Source: Mycolicibacterium sp. P9-22 (GTDB lineage: Bacteria > Actinomycetota > Actinomycetes > Mycobacteriales > Mycobacteriaceae). Taken from it: a stretch of 64,000 nt of DNA. The translations under genes were made by a program, and so were the position numbers. This document shows positions 41,920 to 50,107 of this stretch, piece after piece. Below the pieces are notes generated by a model. That model was not told where the DNA came from. It worked only from the letters and a program-made list of their open reading frames with translations, and made no database searches. Numbering within the stretch: the first letter of the stretch is position 1; each line of letters begins with the position of its first letter. The stretch covers positions 62,001-126,000 of the forward strand of contig NZ_NPKP01000013.1 in NCBI RefSeq assembly GCF_008329585.1, written 5' to 3'.

Positions 41920-42576
41920 ATGGAGCCCTCCTCGGCGAGCGATGCGACGGGGGAAGGACGCTCGGCGGGAAATCGGCCCGGCGATCGGATCGTCACGATC
42001 CCCAATGCGCTGAGCGTGCTGCGCCTGCTACTGGTGCCGGTCTTTTTGTACCTGCTGTTCACCGATGCCATCGGCTGGGCCGTCGCGGTGCTGATGTTCA
42101 GCGGGTTCTCCGACTGGGCGGACGGCAAGATCGCCCGGCTGGTCGCCGATCAGTCCTCGCGGCTCGGGGAGCTGCTCGACCCGGCCGTCGACCGGATCTA
42201 CATGCTGGTGACACCGGTGGCGCTGGCGGCCGCCGGGGTGGTGCCGTGGTGGTTCGTCGCGGTGCTGATCGGCCGGGACCTGCTGCTGGCCGCGACGCTG
42301 CCGGTGCTGCGCAGCCGTGGGCTCACCGCGCTGCCGGTCACCTATCTGGGCAAGGCCGCGACGTTCGCGCTGATGTCCGGGCTGCCGTTCGTGTTGCTGG
42401 GCCAGTTCGACGCACTGTGGGGCCGGGTGATCCTGGCCATCGGCTGGGCGTTCCTGATCTGGGGGATGGCGCTGTACCTGTGGTCGGCGGTGCTGTACCT
42501 GGCGCAGGTGGGGCTGGTGATCAAGCGACTGCCCCGCACCGCCGCTGGGAGTCGGGGGACACCCGGAAATGGTTGA
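41920..42576 (+). CDS. pgsA2: CDP-alcohol phosphatidyltransferase PgsA2
   Basis: Predicted 218-residue membrane enzyme of the CDP-alcohol phosphatidyltransferase family. The signature D-G-x2-A-R-x8-G-x3-D-x3-D is complete (residues around DWADGKIARLVADQSSRLGELLDPAVD). It would join a CDP-diacylglycerol with glycerol-3-phosphate or a related alcohol. ATG 41920 is preferred; TTG 41911 is possible. It is directly behind secA2 and overlaps the next gene by eight bases. The exact acceptor of PgsA2 is not settled in mycobacteria. Confidence 0.92.
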   Translation: MEPSSASDATGEGRSAGNRPGDRIVTIPNALSVLRLLLVPVFLYLLFTDAIGWAVAVLMFSGFSDWADGKIARLVADQSSRLGELLDPAVDRIYMLVTPVALAAAGVVPWWFVAVLIGRDLLLAATLPVLRSRGLTALPVTYLGKAATFALMSGLPFVLLGQFDALWGRVILAIGWAFLIWGMALYLWSAVLYLAQVGLVIKRLPRTAAGSRGTPGNG

Positions 42577-43477
42577 TCCCGCGAGTTCGCTGGGTGGCTA
42601 TCACCCCGAGGCCGGACTTAACCACCACGAAGCGGGTGCGCCGCAACGCATCCCAGTGCCGTCACTGCTGCGTTCGCTGCTCTCCGATCATCTCGACCCG
42701 GGTTACGCGGCCGCCGCCTCGGCCCGCCACGACCGACCCGCGAGCCGGCTGCGTGCCGGGGGCTGGACGTTGCTGGCGGGCCTTACCGTCGCGGTGGTGT
42801 TCGCCGCGGCGGCCTCGCAGGCGCAGTCGGTGGCGCCGGTGAACCGGCAGACACAGCTGGTGCTGGCCGACAGTGCGCGGGCCGCCGAGACCCGCACCGA
42901 CGCCGTCGAAGCGACCAGGGACGGCCTGGCCGCCGAGGTGGAGACCGAGCGCCGCAGCCGCCTCGCCGGCGACGAACAGGGCCGGGCGCTGCTCGCCGCC
43001 CTCGACGATGCCGAGTTCGCCGCGGCCGTCACGCCCGCGATCGGGCCCGGGCTCGAGGTCACCGTCACCGACCCCGGCATGTCCCGCGATCTCACCGACG
43101 TGTCCAAACAGCGGGTCGCGGGCAGCCGGCAGGCCATCCTGGACCGAGACCTGCAACTGGTGGTCAACTCGCTGTGGGTCGGTGGAGCCGAGGCGATGGC
43201 GGTGGGTGGTGTGCGGATCGGGCCCAATGTCACCATCCGGCAGGCCGGCGGCGGAATTCTCGTCGACAACCGCCCGATCACCAGTCCGTACGCCGTCGTC
43301 GCGCTGGGGCCGCCACACGCCATGCAGGACGTGTTCAACCGCAGTCCCGGTATGCAGCGGCTTACGCTGCTGCAGCAGTCCTACGGCGTCGGGGTTACGG
43401 TCAGTGCCGGCGAGGCGCTGACCGTGCCCGGCGGTTCGGTACGAGAGATCCGCTTCGCCAAACAGATTGAGCGTTGA
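42569..43477 (+). CDS. DUF881 membrane protein (Rv1823-like)
   Basis: Predicted 302-residue protein with one membrane helix near residues 68-88 (LRAGGWTLLAGLTVAVVFAAAA) and an extracellular DUF881 domain. The visible parts are a coiled-coil-like stretch rich in Ala/Glu/Arg (about 95-150) and the strands LEVTVTDPG, VVNSLWVGGAEAMAVGGVRI and ITSPYAVVALG. Role unknown; DUF881 proteins often lie beside a small basic protein, as here. Start ATG 42569 overlaps pgsA2 by eight bases. Part of a six-gene conserved run. Confidence 0.88.
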   Translation: MVDPASSLGGYHPEAGLNHHEAGAPQRIPVPSLLRSLLSDHLDPGYAAAASARHDRPASRLRAGGWTLLAGLTVAVVFAAAASQAQSVAPVNRQTQLVLADSARAAETRTDAVEATRDGLAAEVETERRSRLAGDEQGRALLAALDDAEFAAAVTPAIGPGLEVTVTDPGMSRDLTDVSKQRVAGSRQAILDRDLQLVVNSLWVGGAEAMAVGGVRIGPNVTIRQAGGGILVDNRPITSPYAVVALGPPHAMQDVFNRSPGMQRLTLLQQSYGVGVTVSAGEALTVPGGSVREIRFAKQIER

Positions 43478-43848
43478 GGTATGGGACAGAGTTTGATCCA
43501 CAGATTGATCCAGACGTGATCGGCATCGCCGCACTTGTCGTCGGCATCGTGCTGGGGCTGGTCTTTCACCCGAGCGTGCCCGAGGCGATCCAGCCGTACC
43601 TGCCCATCGCCGTGGTGGCGGCGCTGGACGCGGTGTTCGGCGGCCTGCGCGCCTACCTGGAGCGCATCTTCGACTCGAAGGTGTTCGTCGTCTCCTTCGT
43701 CTTCAACGTGCTGGTGGCCGCGCTCATCGTGTACGTGGGCGACCAGCTCGGTGTCGGCACCCAGCTGTCCACCGCGATCATCGTCGTGCTCGGCATCCGG
43801 ATTTTCGGTAACGCTGCCGCGTTGCGGCGCAGGCTGTTCGGAGCGTGA
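43474..43848 (+). CDS. Small basic membrane protein (SbpA/DUF1290, Rv1824-like)
   Basis: Predicted 124-residue protein with three or four hydrophobic segments (VIGIAALVVGIVLGLVFHPSVPEAIQPYLPIAVVAALDAVFGGL then VLVAALIVYVGDQLGVGTQLSTAIIVVLGIRIFGNAAALRRRLF). It is the characteristic partner between two DUF881 genes in Gram-positive bacteria. TTG 43474 overlaps the preceding stop (TTGA) and gives the expected N-terminal extension; GTG 43516 would give a 110-residue form. Function unknown. Confidence 0.88.
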   Translation: MRYGTEFDPQIDPDVIGIAALVVGIVLGLVFHPSVPEAIQPYLPIAVVAALDAVFGGLRAYLERIFDSKVFVVSFVFNVLVAALIVYVGDQLGVGTQLSTAIIVVLGIRIFGNAAALRRRLFGA

Positions 43849-43851
43849 GCC

Positions 43852-44631
43852 ATGGCTGAGCACGCGGAGAACGAGCAGCCCGAGCACGGGCGCCACGAAC
43901 TGCCTGCGGACGCCGCGGTGCCGGCCCGCCGTACCCGGTCCCAGTGGATGTTCGGCGCCCTCGGTGTCGTGCTGTGCATGTTGCTCGGGATCGCAATCGT
44001 CACCCAGGTCCGGCAAACCGGATCCGGGGACTCCCTGGAGACCGCACGACCGGCCGACCTGCTGGTGCTGCTGGATTCCCTGCAGCAGCGCGAGGCCGCA
44101 CTCAACACCGAAGTCGCCGATCTGCAGCAGACCCTGAACTCGTTGCAGGCCTCCGGCAGCAGCGATCAAGCGGCCATCGAGAACGCTCAGGCCAGGCTGG
44201 CGGCGCTGTCCATCCTGATCGGCTCCGTGGCCGCCGTCGGCCCGGGTGTGACGATCAGCGTCGAAGACAACGCGCGCGGCGTGGCACCGGAGACGATGCT
44301 CGACGTGATCAACGAACTGCGGGCCGCCGGTGCCGAGGCCATGGAGGTCCGGGGAAGCGGGGCCGGCGCGGAGGTGCGCGTGGGCGTGGACACCTGGGTG
44401 GTCGGCGCGCCGGGCGCGCTGATCATCGACGGGATCACGGTGGGGTCGCCGTATTCGGTTCTGGCCATTGGCGATCCGCCCACCCTGTCGGCCGCGATGA
44501 ACATCCCCGGCGGGGCCATGGACAGCGTGAAGCGGGTCGGCGGGGCGATGACGGTGACCCAGTCCGAGTCCGTCGAGGTGACCGCCTTGCGGCAACCGAA
44601 ACCTCGCCAATACGCTCAGCCCGTCAAGTAG
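43852..44631 (+). CDS. DUF881 membrane protein (Rv1825-like)
   Basis: Predicted 259-residue single-pass protein. A charged cytoplasmic tail is followed by the helix WMFGALGVVLCMLLGIAIVT (about 31-50), then a coiled-coil segment (LLDSLQQREAALNTEVADLQQTLNSL) and the DUF881 core VTISVEDNARGVAPETMLDVINELRAAGAEAMEVRG. ATG 43852 is three bases past the small basic protein gene. Coiled coil and surface location suggest a scaffold in the envelope. Function unknown. Confidence 0.88.
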   Translation: MAEHAENEQPEHGRHELPADAAVPARRTRSQWMFGALGVVLCMLLGIAIVTQVRQTGSGDSLETARPADLLVLLDSLQQREAALNTEVADLQQTLNSLQASGSSDQAAIENAQARLAALSILIGSVAAVGPGVTISVEDNARGVAPETMLDVINELRAAGAEAMEVRGSGAGAEVRVGVDTWVVGAPGALIIDGITVGSPYSVLAIGDPPTLSAAMNIPGGAMDSVKRVGGAMTVTQSESVEVTALRQPKPRQYAQPVK

Positions 44632-44662
44632 TGCGCCCGAGTCCCGCCGCCGAAGGAGCCCC

Positions 44663-45058
44663 GTGAGCGAGATCCCGTCCGATCTGCAGTACACCGCCGA
44701 GCACGAATGGGTGCGACGCACCGGCGAGGACACCGTGCGGGTCGGCATCACCGACTACGCGCAGGCCGCCCTCGGCGACGTGGTGTTCGTGCAGCTGCCC
44801 GATGTGGGCGCAGCGGTCGCCGCCGGCGACGCGTTCGGTGAGGTGGAATCCACCAAATCGCTGTCGGACCTCTACGCCCCGATCACCGCGAAAGTCGTTG
44901 CGGTCAACGGTGAGCTCGAGGGCAGCCCGGAACTGGTGAACTCCGATCCCTACGGTGCCGGCTGGCTGGTGGAACTGCAGACCGAGACCGCCGCGCCTGC
45001 CGGTCCGCTTCCGGACCTTTTGGACGCGGACGGCTACCGCGGGATTCTTCCCGAGTAG
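44663..45058 (+). CDS. gcvH: Glycine cleavage system H protein
   Basis: Predicted 131-residue lipoyl carrier. The lipoyl-attachment lysine is Lys65 in FGEVESTKSLSDLYAP, and the family ending LPDLLDADGYRGILPE is intact. It shuttles the aminomethyl group between GcvP, GcvT and the dihydrolipoyl dehydrogenase. GTG 44663 has GAAGGAG upstream. gcvP is 14 kb away, beyond the catabolic island, and carries its own glycine riboswitch, whereas no riboswitch motif is seen before gcvH. Confidence 0.95.
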   Translation: MSEIPSDLQYTAEHEWVRRTGEDTVRVGITDYAQAALGDVVFVQLPDVGAAVAAGDAFGEVESTKSLSDLYAPITAKVVAVNGELEGSPELVNSDPYGAGWLVELQTETAAPAGPLPDLLDADGYRGILPE

Positions 45059-45247
45059 GAGTTGTTAGGGTTTTGCGGATCGGTTGATCAGTGACAAGCG
45101 TGAGCAAGTCTGCGTGACCGGATCCGGCGGTGGTGGACCCAATGGCCTGCCCGGCGCGGTACGGTCGTCGTAAGACGCATAGACGGTCGGGGGGCCAGCG
45201 CCGGCCGCCGGACAAGCACGCCACAGCAGCCAGTAGAGGAGCAGCGG

Positions 45248-45712
45248 GTGACGGAAAACAGCAACTTTCAGGCCGACCAGTCCGATGAAGTCACAGTGGA
45301 GACGACCTCGGTTTTCCGCGCTGATTTCCTGAACGAACTGGACGCCCCGGCCAGCACCGGCACCGAGAGCTCGGTGTCCGGCGTCGAGGGGCTGCCTGCA
45401 GGTTCGGCACTTCTCGTCGTCAAGCGCGGCCCCAACGCGGGTTCGCGCTTCCTGCTCGACCAGGCCACCACCTCGGCCGGCCGCCATCCCGACAGCGACA
45501 TCTTCCTCGACGACGTCACCGTGAGCCGTCGGCACGCCGAGTTCCGGCTGGAGTCCGGTGAGTTCCAGGTCGTCGACGTCGGCAGCCTCAACGGCACCTA
45601 CGTCAACCGTGAGCCGGTGGATTCCGCCGTGCTGGCCAACGGGGACGAAGTGCAGATCGGCAAGTTCCGCCTGGTGTTCCTGACCGGGCCGAAGACCGAC
45701 GACGCAGGCTGA
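45248..45712 (+). CDS. garA: FHA-domain metabolic regulator GarA
   Basis: Predicted 154-residue protein with an N-terminal phospho-switch and a C-terminal FHA domain (about 55-145; TTSAGRHPDSDIFLDDVTVSRRHAEFRL, VGSLNGTYVNR). The phosphoacceptor motif VTVETTSVFRADF places Thr19 and Thr20 at the sites corresponding to Thr21/Thr22 of M. tuberculosis GarA, targets of PknG and PknB. Unphosphorylated GarA inhibits 2-oxoglutarate dehydrogenase and activates glutamate synthase. GTG 45248 has GAGGAG upstream. The 189-base gap before it holds its promoter but no clear motif. Confidence 0.95.
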   Translation: MTENSNFQADQSDEVTVETTSVFRADFLNELDAPASTGTESSVSGVEGLPAGSALLVVKRGPNAGSRFLLDQATTSAGRHPDSDIFLDDVTVSRRHAEFRLESGEFQVVDVGSLNGTYVNREPVDSAVLANGDEVQIGKFRLVFLTGPKTDDAG

Positions 45713-45737
45713 CTGCGGAGCCTCGCGCGAGGACCAG

Positions 45738-46481
45738 ATGACCCAGCCCGAACCGGCGCCCGCCGGGATGTCCATCGGAGCGGTTCTGGACCTGCTGCGT
45801 CCGGACTTCCCGGACGTGACGATCTCGAAGATCCGGTTCCTGGAGGCCGAAGGGCTGGTCACCCCGCAGCGGTCGGCGGCGGGCTATCGCCGGTTCACCG
45901 CGTATGACTGCGCCCGGTTGCGGTTCGTCCTGACCGCGCAACGCGAGCAGTACCTGCCGCTGAAGGTCATCAAGGCGCAGCTGGATGCGCAGCCCAATGG
46001 GGAACTGCCCACCCTCGGATCCGCGTACACGGTTCCGCGCCTGGTCCAGATCACCGGGGATTACAGCGTCGACACCGACGGTGCGGGCACCGAAGCGGTG
46101 GCGCCGGCACAGGTCCGGCTCAGCCGGGAAGATCTGCTGTCCCGCTCCGGCGTGGACAATGCGCTGCTGGCGGCGCTGGTCACGGCGGGCGTCATCAAGC
46201 CGGGCCCGGCCGGATTCTTCGATGAGCATTCGGTCACCATTGCGCAGTGCGCGGGGGCGCTGGCCGATTACGGCGTCGAGCCGCGGCACCTGCGGGCGTT
46301 CCGGTCAGCAGCCGACCGGCAGTCCGACCTGATCGCACAGATCGCCGGACCGGTGGCGGCCGCGGGCAAGGCCGGGGCGCGCGACCGCGCCGACGACCTG
46401 GCCCGGGAGGTGGCGGCGCTCGCGATCACCTTGCACACATCGCTGATCAAGTCCGCTGTGCGAGACGTTCTCGATCGTTGA
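45738..46481 (+). CDS. ftsR: MerR-type cell-division regulator FtsR (Rv1828-like)
   Basis: Predicted 247-residue MerR-family regulator. The winged-helix motif SIGAVLDLLRPDFPDVTISKIRFLEAEGLVTPQRSAAGYRRF is at the N-terminus. The rest (VPRLVQITGDYSVDTDG and a helical C-terminal part) is the long effector region of this subgroup. FtsR activates ftsZ expression in Corynebacterium glutamicum, and the mycobacterial homologue is Rv1828. ATG 45738, 25 bases after garA. Likely in one unit with garA. Confidence 0.92.
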   Translation: MTQPEPAPAGMSIGAVLDLLRPDFPDVTISKIRFLEAEGLVTPQRSAAGYRRFTAYDCARLRFVLTAQREQYLPLKVIKAQLDAQPNGELPTLGSAYTVPRLVQITGDYSVDTDGAGTEAVAPAQVRLSREDLLSRSGVDNALLAALVTAGVIKPGPAGFFDEHSVTIAQCAGALADYGVEPRHLRAFRSAADRQSDLIAQIAGPVAAAGKAGARDRADDLAREVAALAITLHTSLIKSAVRDVLDR

Positions 46482-46527
46482 GGACTAGACTTTTCCTCGA
46501 CGGCATCGTTGCGGAGGGCAGGCGCTG

Positions 46528-47022
46528 ATGGGTGAGGTACGGGTAGTCGGTATTCGTGTGGAACAGCCCCAGAATCAGCCTGTGCTGTTGCTGCGCGAGT
46601 CCAATGGTGATCGCTACCTGCCGATCTGGATCGGCCAGTCCGAGGCCGCCGCGATCGCGCAGGAACAGCAGGGTGTCGAGGCGCCCCGCCCGCTCACCCA
46701 TGACCTCATCCGTGATCTGATTGCTGCCCTGGGCCATTCGCTCAAAGAGGTGCGCATCGTCGATCTGCAGGAGGGCACCTTCTACGCCGACCTGATCTTC
46801 GACCGCGATATCAAGGTCTCGGCGCGTCCGTCGGATTCGGTGGCCATCGCGCTGCGCGTCGGGGTGCCGATCTACGTCGAGGAAGCCGTACTGGCCGAGG
46901 CCGGGCTGCTGATTCCCGATGAGACCGACGAGGAGAGCGACGGAACGGTCCGCGAGGACGAGGTCGAGAAGTTCAAGGAATTCCTCGACAGCGTGTCGCC
47001 CGATGATTTCAAGGCCACCTGA
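46528..47022 (+). CDS. Bifunctional nuclease (BFN) domain protein (Rv1829-like)
   Basis: Predicted 164-residue protein of the DUF151/BFN family. Conserved core: PVLLLRESNGDRYLPIWIGQSEAAAIA and VKVSARPSDSVAIALRVGVPIYVEEAVL-like strands. Some plant members are nucleases, but activity in bacteria is unclear. ATG 46528, 46 bases after ftsR. Acidic C-terminal tail (EEESDGTVREDEVEKFKEFLDSV). Confidence 0.9.
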   Translation: MGEVRVVGIRVEQPQNQPVLLLRESNGDRYLPIWIGQSEAAAIAQEQQGVEAPRPLTHDLIRDLIAALGHSLKEVRIVDLQEGTFYADLIFDRDIKVSARPSDSVAIALRVGVPIYVEEAVLAEAGLLIPDETDEESDGTVREDEVEKFKEFLDSVSPDDFKAT

Positions 47023-47148
47023 CCCAGCCGGATCCGCGTGACGTCGAACATCACGGATGCGTCTCGTGAGTTCGACACGCGGGCCGAGTGTGAGCCGCAC
47101 GGGAAATGGGCAGCCATAATTTTGATCGACGACAAGCAGTAGCAGCAA

Positions 47149-47172
47149 TGTGTTGAGCGTATGCTCGACACA
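47149..47172. promoter_or_regulatory. Near-perfect 24-base palindrome upstream of resR
   Basis: TGTGTTGAGC (47149-47158) and GCTCGACACA (47163-47172) form an inverted repeat with one mismatch around GTAT. It lies 62 bases before the resR start. The dimension suits a MerR-type site placed between promoter elements, so ResR autoregulation is a reasonable prediction. Binding has not been shown here. Confidence 0.65.
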
Positions 47173-47234
47173 TTCAAACCCGGACGTGACGCATTGCGAT
47201 CACGGGCCCGGGGGCGACGGCGAGAGGATGGACT

Positions 47235-47858
47235 GTGGGCGACACGCCACATCAGGGGGAGTTGGATCTGTCTTCTGCCGGCGGTTCCACGCCGCCGGTG
47301 AGCAGCGCACCCGGCGAACCCGTGCAGGGCGGTCTGTTCCCGGACAACTCGATCCCCGACGAGCTGGTCGGATACCGCGGACCGAGCGCCTGCCAGATCG
47401 CCGGCATCACCTATCGACAGCTGGACTACTGGGCGCGCACCTCGCTGGTCGTGCCGTCGATCCGTGGCGCCGCCGGATCGGGTAGCCAACGCCTGTACTC
47501 CTTCAAGGACGTCCTGGTCCTCAAGATCGTCAAACGGCTCCTGGACACCGGTATCTCCCTGCACAACATCCGGGTCGCGGTGGATCACCTGCGTCAGCGC
47601 GGTGTGCAGGACCTCGCCAACATCACGCTGTTCTCCGACGGCACCACGGTGTACGAGTGCACCTCCGCCGAAGAGGTCGTCGACCTCCTGCAGGGCGGCC
47701 AGGGCGTGTTCGGGATCGCCGTCTCGGGTGCCATGCGGGAACTGACCGGCGCGATCGCCGACTTCCCGGGCGAACGTGCCGACGGCGGCGAATCGATCGC
47801 CGCGCCGGAGGACGAACTGGCATCACGGCGCAAGACCCGCGACCGCAAAATCGGCTGA
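47235..47858 (+). CDS. resR: MerR-type regulator ResR (Rv1830-like)
   Basis: Predicted 207-residue MerR-family regulator. The winged helix CQIAGITYRQLDYWARTSLVVPSIRGAAGSGSQRLYSFKDVLVLKIVKRLLDTGISLHNIRVAVDHL starts at about residue 53, after a disordered N-terminus. In M. tuberculosis Rv1830 (resR) mutations are linked to antibiotic resilience and altered growth and cell-division control. GTG 47235 has GAGAGGA upstream. A strong terminator follows and closes the conserved block. Confidence 0.92.
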   Translation: MGDTPHQGELDLSSAGGSTPPVSSAPGEPVQGGLFPDNSIPDELVGYRGPSACQIAGITYRQLDYWARTSLVVPSIRGAAGSGSQRLYSFKDVLVLKIVKRLLDTGISLHNIRVAVDHLRQRGVQDLANITLFSDGTTVYECTSAEEVVDLLQGGQGVFGIAVSGAMRELTGAIADFPGERADGGESIAAPEDELASRRKTRDRKIG

Positions 47859-47880
47859 CCTACGCCGCAAGAAATCGAAG

Positions 47881-47904
47881 AGGGCCGCTTCGGCGGCCCT
47901 TTTT
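47881..47904 (+). terminator. Rho-independent terminator after resR
   Basis: AGGGCCGC (47881-47888) and GCGGCCCT (47893-47900) form a perfect stem with a TTCG tetraloop, followed by a T-run (47900-47904). It marks the boundary between the conserved core and the catabolic island. Confidence 0.9.
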
Positions 47905-48308
47905 GATCTCTTTTTCAGCTCTGCACCACCATGTTGTTAGACACAATTACGCCACGCACACCGGCGATGATGTTGATCACACGACCGGCTGTTCGGTACT
48001 GAGTTGTCCGCGACGACGCGGTGCGGCATTGCACGGCTACCGAAATCCCCAGAAGAACAGCGGTCACCCGACGGCTTCCAACCTGGTAGTCAAACGCAGC
48101 GGCGTTACGGGGGTGTCACGTCGAAGTTTCTTCTGCCGCAGTTAAATTCGTGTTACGTGGCATCTGTTTGACAGATGCAGACGGCCGCTTTTGACTGTTT
48201 GACGCGGGTCCACCTGTACTCGGAATCTTGTCTCCATCGCGTTGGCATCGGCGCCGGCCCGGAAACACACTCGATCCCGAAAAACGTTGGGCCCATGAGA
48301 GGAAAACG
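47905..48308. other. 404-base intergenic region at the island boundary
   Basis: No protein-coding frame with convincing start or codon use is seen, and no tRNA or att-like direct repeat was found. The left half is less GC-rich than the surroundings (AACCACCATGTTGTTAGAC-like tract). The right half holds a 19-base palindrome at 48160-48178. Three TTTGAC words (around 48167, 48190 and 48198) could be -35 elements of the TRAP operon promoter. Confidence 0.5.
48160..48178. promoter_or_regulatory. Palindromic operator upstream of the TRAP operon
   Basis: GCATCTGT-TTG-ACAGATGC is perfectly symmetric over eight bases. Read as CATCTG-TTTGA-CAGATG (48161-48177) it shares half-site and five-base spacing with the palindrome at 52906-52922 before the second block of the island. 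It also has the T-N11-A form of LysR sites. Likely target of the LysR regulator encoded at 51956. It overlaps a TTGACA word. Confidence 0.7.
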
Positions 48309-49310
48309 ATGAAGACAATGTCGAAGGCGATTGCCGCGACCGGGGTGGCCGCTGTTCTCGCGCTGGCCGGATGCTCGAGTTCGACCGAAACAGACTCCGG
48401 TGCAACGACACTCATGCTCGCGGTGGAGGCCAGTGCGGGTGATCCGCTGGCCGACATGCTGCTCGCCTTCGCCGACGAGGTGCAGAAGGAACTGGGTGAC
48501 CAGGTCTCCGTGGAAGTGCAGACCGGCGGTGCCATCGGCGACGAGGAGGCCGTGCTGCAGGGTCTGCGTGCCGGTGCGATCGACGTTGCCGCGGTGAGCG
48601 GTTCGGTGGCGAACCTGGACCCCACCTTCGGCATCATGGACATGCCCTTCCTTTTCACCGACCGCGACACCGTCTCGGGTTTCCTGGACGGCCCCTTTGG
48701 TGACGAGCTCAGCGAGTCTCTCGTCAGCACGGTTGGTGCCCGGGTTCTTGGGTTCGGCGAGAACGGGTTCCGTCAGATCACCAACAGCAAGCGGCCCATC
48801 GTCACCTCCGCGGACCTGGCCGGCCTGAAGATCCGGGTCCCCGGCAACCCGGCGCGGGTGGCGCTGTTCGAGGCGCTCGGCGCGGCGCCCACCCAGATCG
48901 ACATCGGTGAGGCCTATCTCGCACTCGATCAGGGCGTGCTCGACGGCCAGGAGAACCCGCTGAAGGTCATCGACGCCTTCTCCTTCTACGAGAAGCAGCG
49001 CTACCTGTCGATGACATCGCACATCTACAGCCCGGTGTACCTCACGGTGAACGAGGACACCTGGCAGGGACTCTCGCCCGAGGTCCAGCAGGGTCTGGAG
49101 AAGGCCGCCACCGCCGCCGCGGCCGCCAGCAGGACGGCCGGCGCGGAAGCCGACGAACAACTGATCGCCAAGTTCGAAGGCGCCGGCGTGCAGGTCAACG
49201 AAGCGGATGTGAACCAGCTCAGTGAAGCGGTCAGCGGCGTCCGCGACGAGATCGCCGCCGGGATCCCCGGCGACTTCGCCGACCGCGTGCTCGCCGAGTA
49301 CCGCCAGTGA
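48309..49310 (+). CDS. TRAP transporter solute-binding lipoprotein (DctP type)
   Basis: Predicted 333-residue binding protein. The signal peptide ends in lipobox LALAGC, giving lipidated Cys22, as expected for an actinobacterial TRAP protein. DctP-family segments: DPTFGIMDMPFLF, GENGFRQITNSKRPIVTSADLAGLKIRVPGNP (with the conserved Arg that binds the carboxylate) and GQENPLKVIDAF. It captures an organic acid for the DctQ-DctM permease encoded two genes on. ATG 48309. Its stop overlaps the decarboxylase-like gene's GTG by four bases. Confidence 0.93.
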   Translation: MKTMSKAIAATGVAAVLALAGCSSSTETDSGATTLMLAVEASAGDPLADMLLAFADEVQKELGDQVSVEVQTGGAIGDEEAVLQGLRAGAIDVAAVSGSVANLDPTFGIMDMPFLFTDRDTVSGFLDGPFGDELSESLVSTVGARVLGFGENGFRQITNSKRPIVTSADLAGLKIRVPGNPARVALFEALGAAPTQIDIGEAYLALDQGVLDGQENPLKVIDAFSFYEKQRYLSMTSHIYSPVYLTVNEDTWQGLSPEVQQGLEKAATAAAAASRTAGAEADEQLIAKFEGAGVQVNEADVNQLSEAVSGVRDEIAAGIPGDFADRVLAEYRQ

Positions 49311-50107
49311 CCCCCGCCCAGCACCGTTCCCGGCCCAGGCTTCCACTCGGCGCACTGAACACGGCGACCCGGATCGGGCTGGTGTACATGGCGTCCAGCA
49401 CGCTGATGGAGGCCGAAATGTACGCCATGGCCACTCCCGCCGCGACCATCCACACCAGCCGGGTCACGCTGCCCAGCGTCACCGTGGACGGTATCGACGC
49501 GATGATGCGCTCACCTGAGCTGCGGACCGCCGTGGAGCTGGTGGCGCAGGCGCCGCTGGACGTACTGGTTTTCGGCGGTACCAGTGCGTCGTTCCTGCAC
49601 GGCACCGCGTGGGATCGGATGCTGGTCGGCCACTTCGAGGAATGGAGCGGGCTCACCGGTCGCTGCACCACCACCTCGACCGCGAGCATCGCCGCGCTCA
49701 AGGCGGTGGGGGCCGGACCGATCAGTCTCGTCACGCCCTACCGGCAGGAGGTGATCGACCGGGCGGGCCGCTTCTTCGGGGAGAACGGCCATCCGGTGGT
49801 CGCGAGCGTCGGTCTGGGTATCACCAGCGACCGGGAACTGGCGGAGGTGCCGTTGGAGCGCGTCTTCGACCTCGCCGTCGAGACCGACACCGACGAGTCG
49901 AGCGCCGTCTTCATCAGCTGCACCAACTTCGCCAGCGTCGGTGCAATCGCCGCGCTGGAAGCCGAGCTGGGCAAACCGGTGATCAGCGCGGTGCAGGCCT
50001 CGTTCTGGTACGCGCTGCAGATCGCCGGGGTGCGCGCGGCGCGACCCGGGTTCGGGGCGCTGCTGGAGGACAGGTTGGACGCTGATGCGACGGGAGCCCA
50101 CGCATGA
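49307..50107 (+). CDS. Asp/Glu racemase superfamily enzyme, arylmalonate decarboxylase-like
   Basis: Predicted 266-residue enzyme of the superfamily that holds maleate isomerase, hydantoin racemase and arylmalonate decarboxylase (AMDase). The second catalytic position has Cys205 (VFISCTNFAS). The first, Cys in racemases and isomerases, is Gly91-Thr-Ser (VFGGTSASFLHG), as in AMDase. Further AMDase-like segments: TTTSTASIAALKAVG, SVGLGITSDREL and RAARPGFGALLEDR. One cysteine argues for C-C cleavage or decarboxylation rather than racemisation. It is co-translated with the TRAP genes (GTGA before, ATGA after), so it may act on the imported acid. Maleate isomerase is the alternative. Confidence 0.85.
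   Translation: MTPAQHRSRPRLPLGALNTATRIGLVYMASSTLMEAEMYAMATPAATIHTSRVTLPSVTVDGIDAMMRSPELRTAVELVAQAPLDVLVFGGTSASFLHGTAWDRMLVGHFEEWSGLTGRCTTTSTASIAALKAVGAGPISLVTPYRQEVIDRAGRFFGENGHPVVASVGLGITSDRELAEVPLERVFDLAVETDTDESSAVFISCTNFASVGAIAALEAELGKPVISAVQASFWYALQIAGVRAARPGFGALLEDRLDADATGAHA

Noticed and set aside
39843..42128. A 761-codon minus-strand frame opposite secA2 and pgsA2
   Set aside because: No recognisable domain, and both opposing genes are clear.
48168..48196. TTGACA at 48168 as a -35 box of the TRAP operon promoter
   Set aside because: About 17 bases downstream there is no TATAAT-like -10, so I note the word but do not call a promoter.
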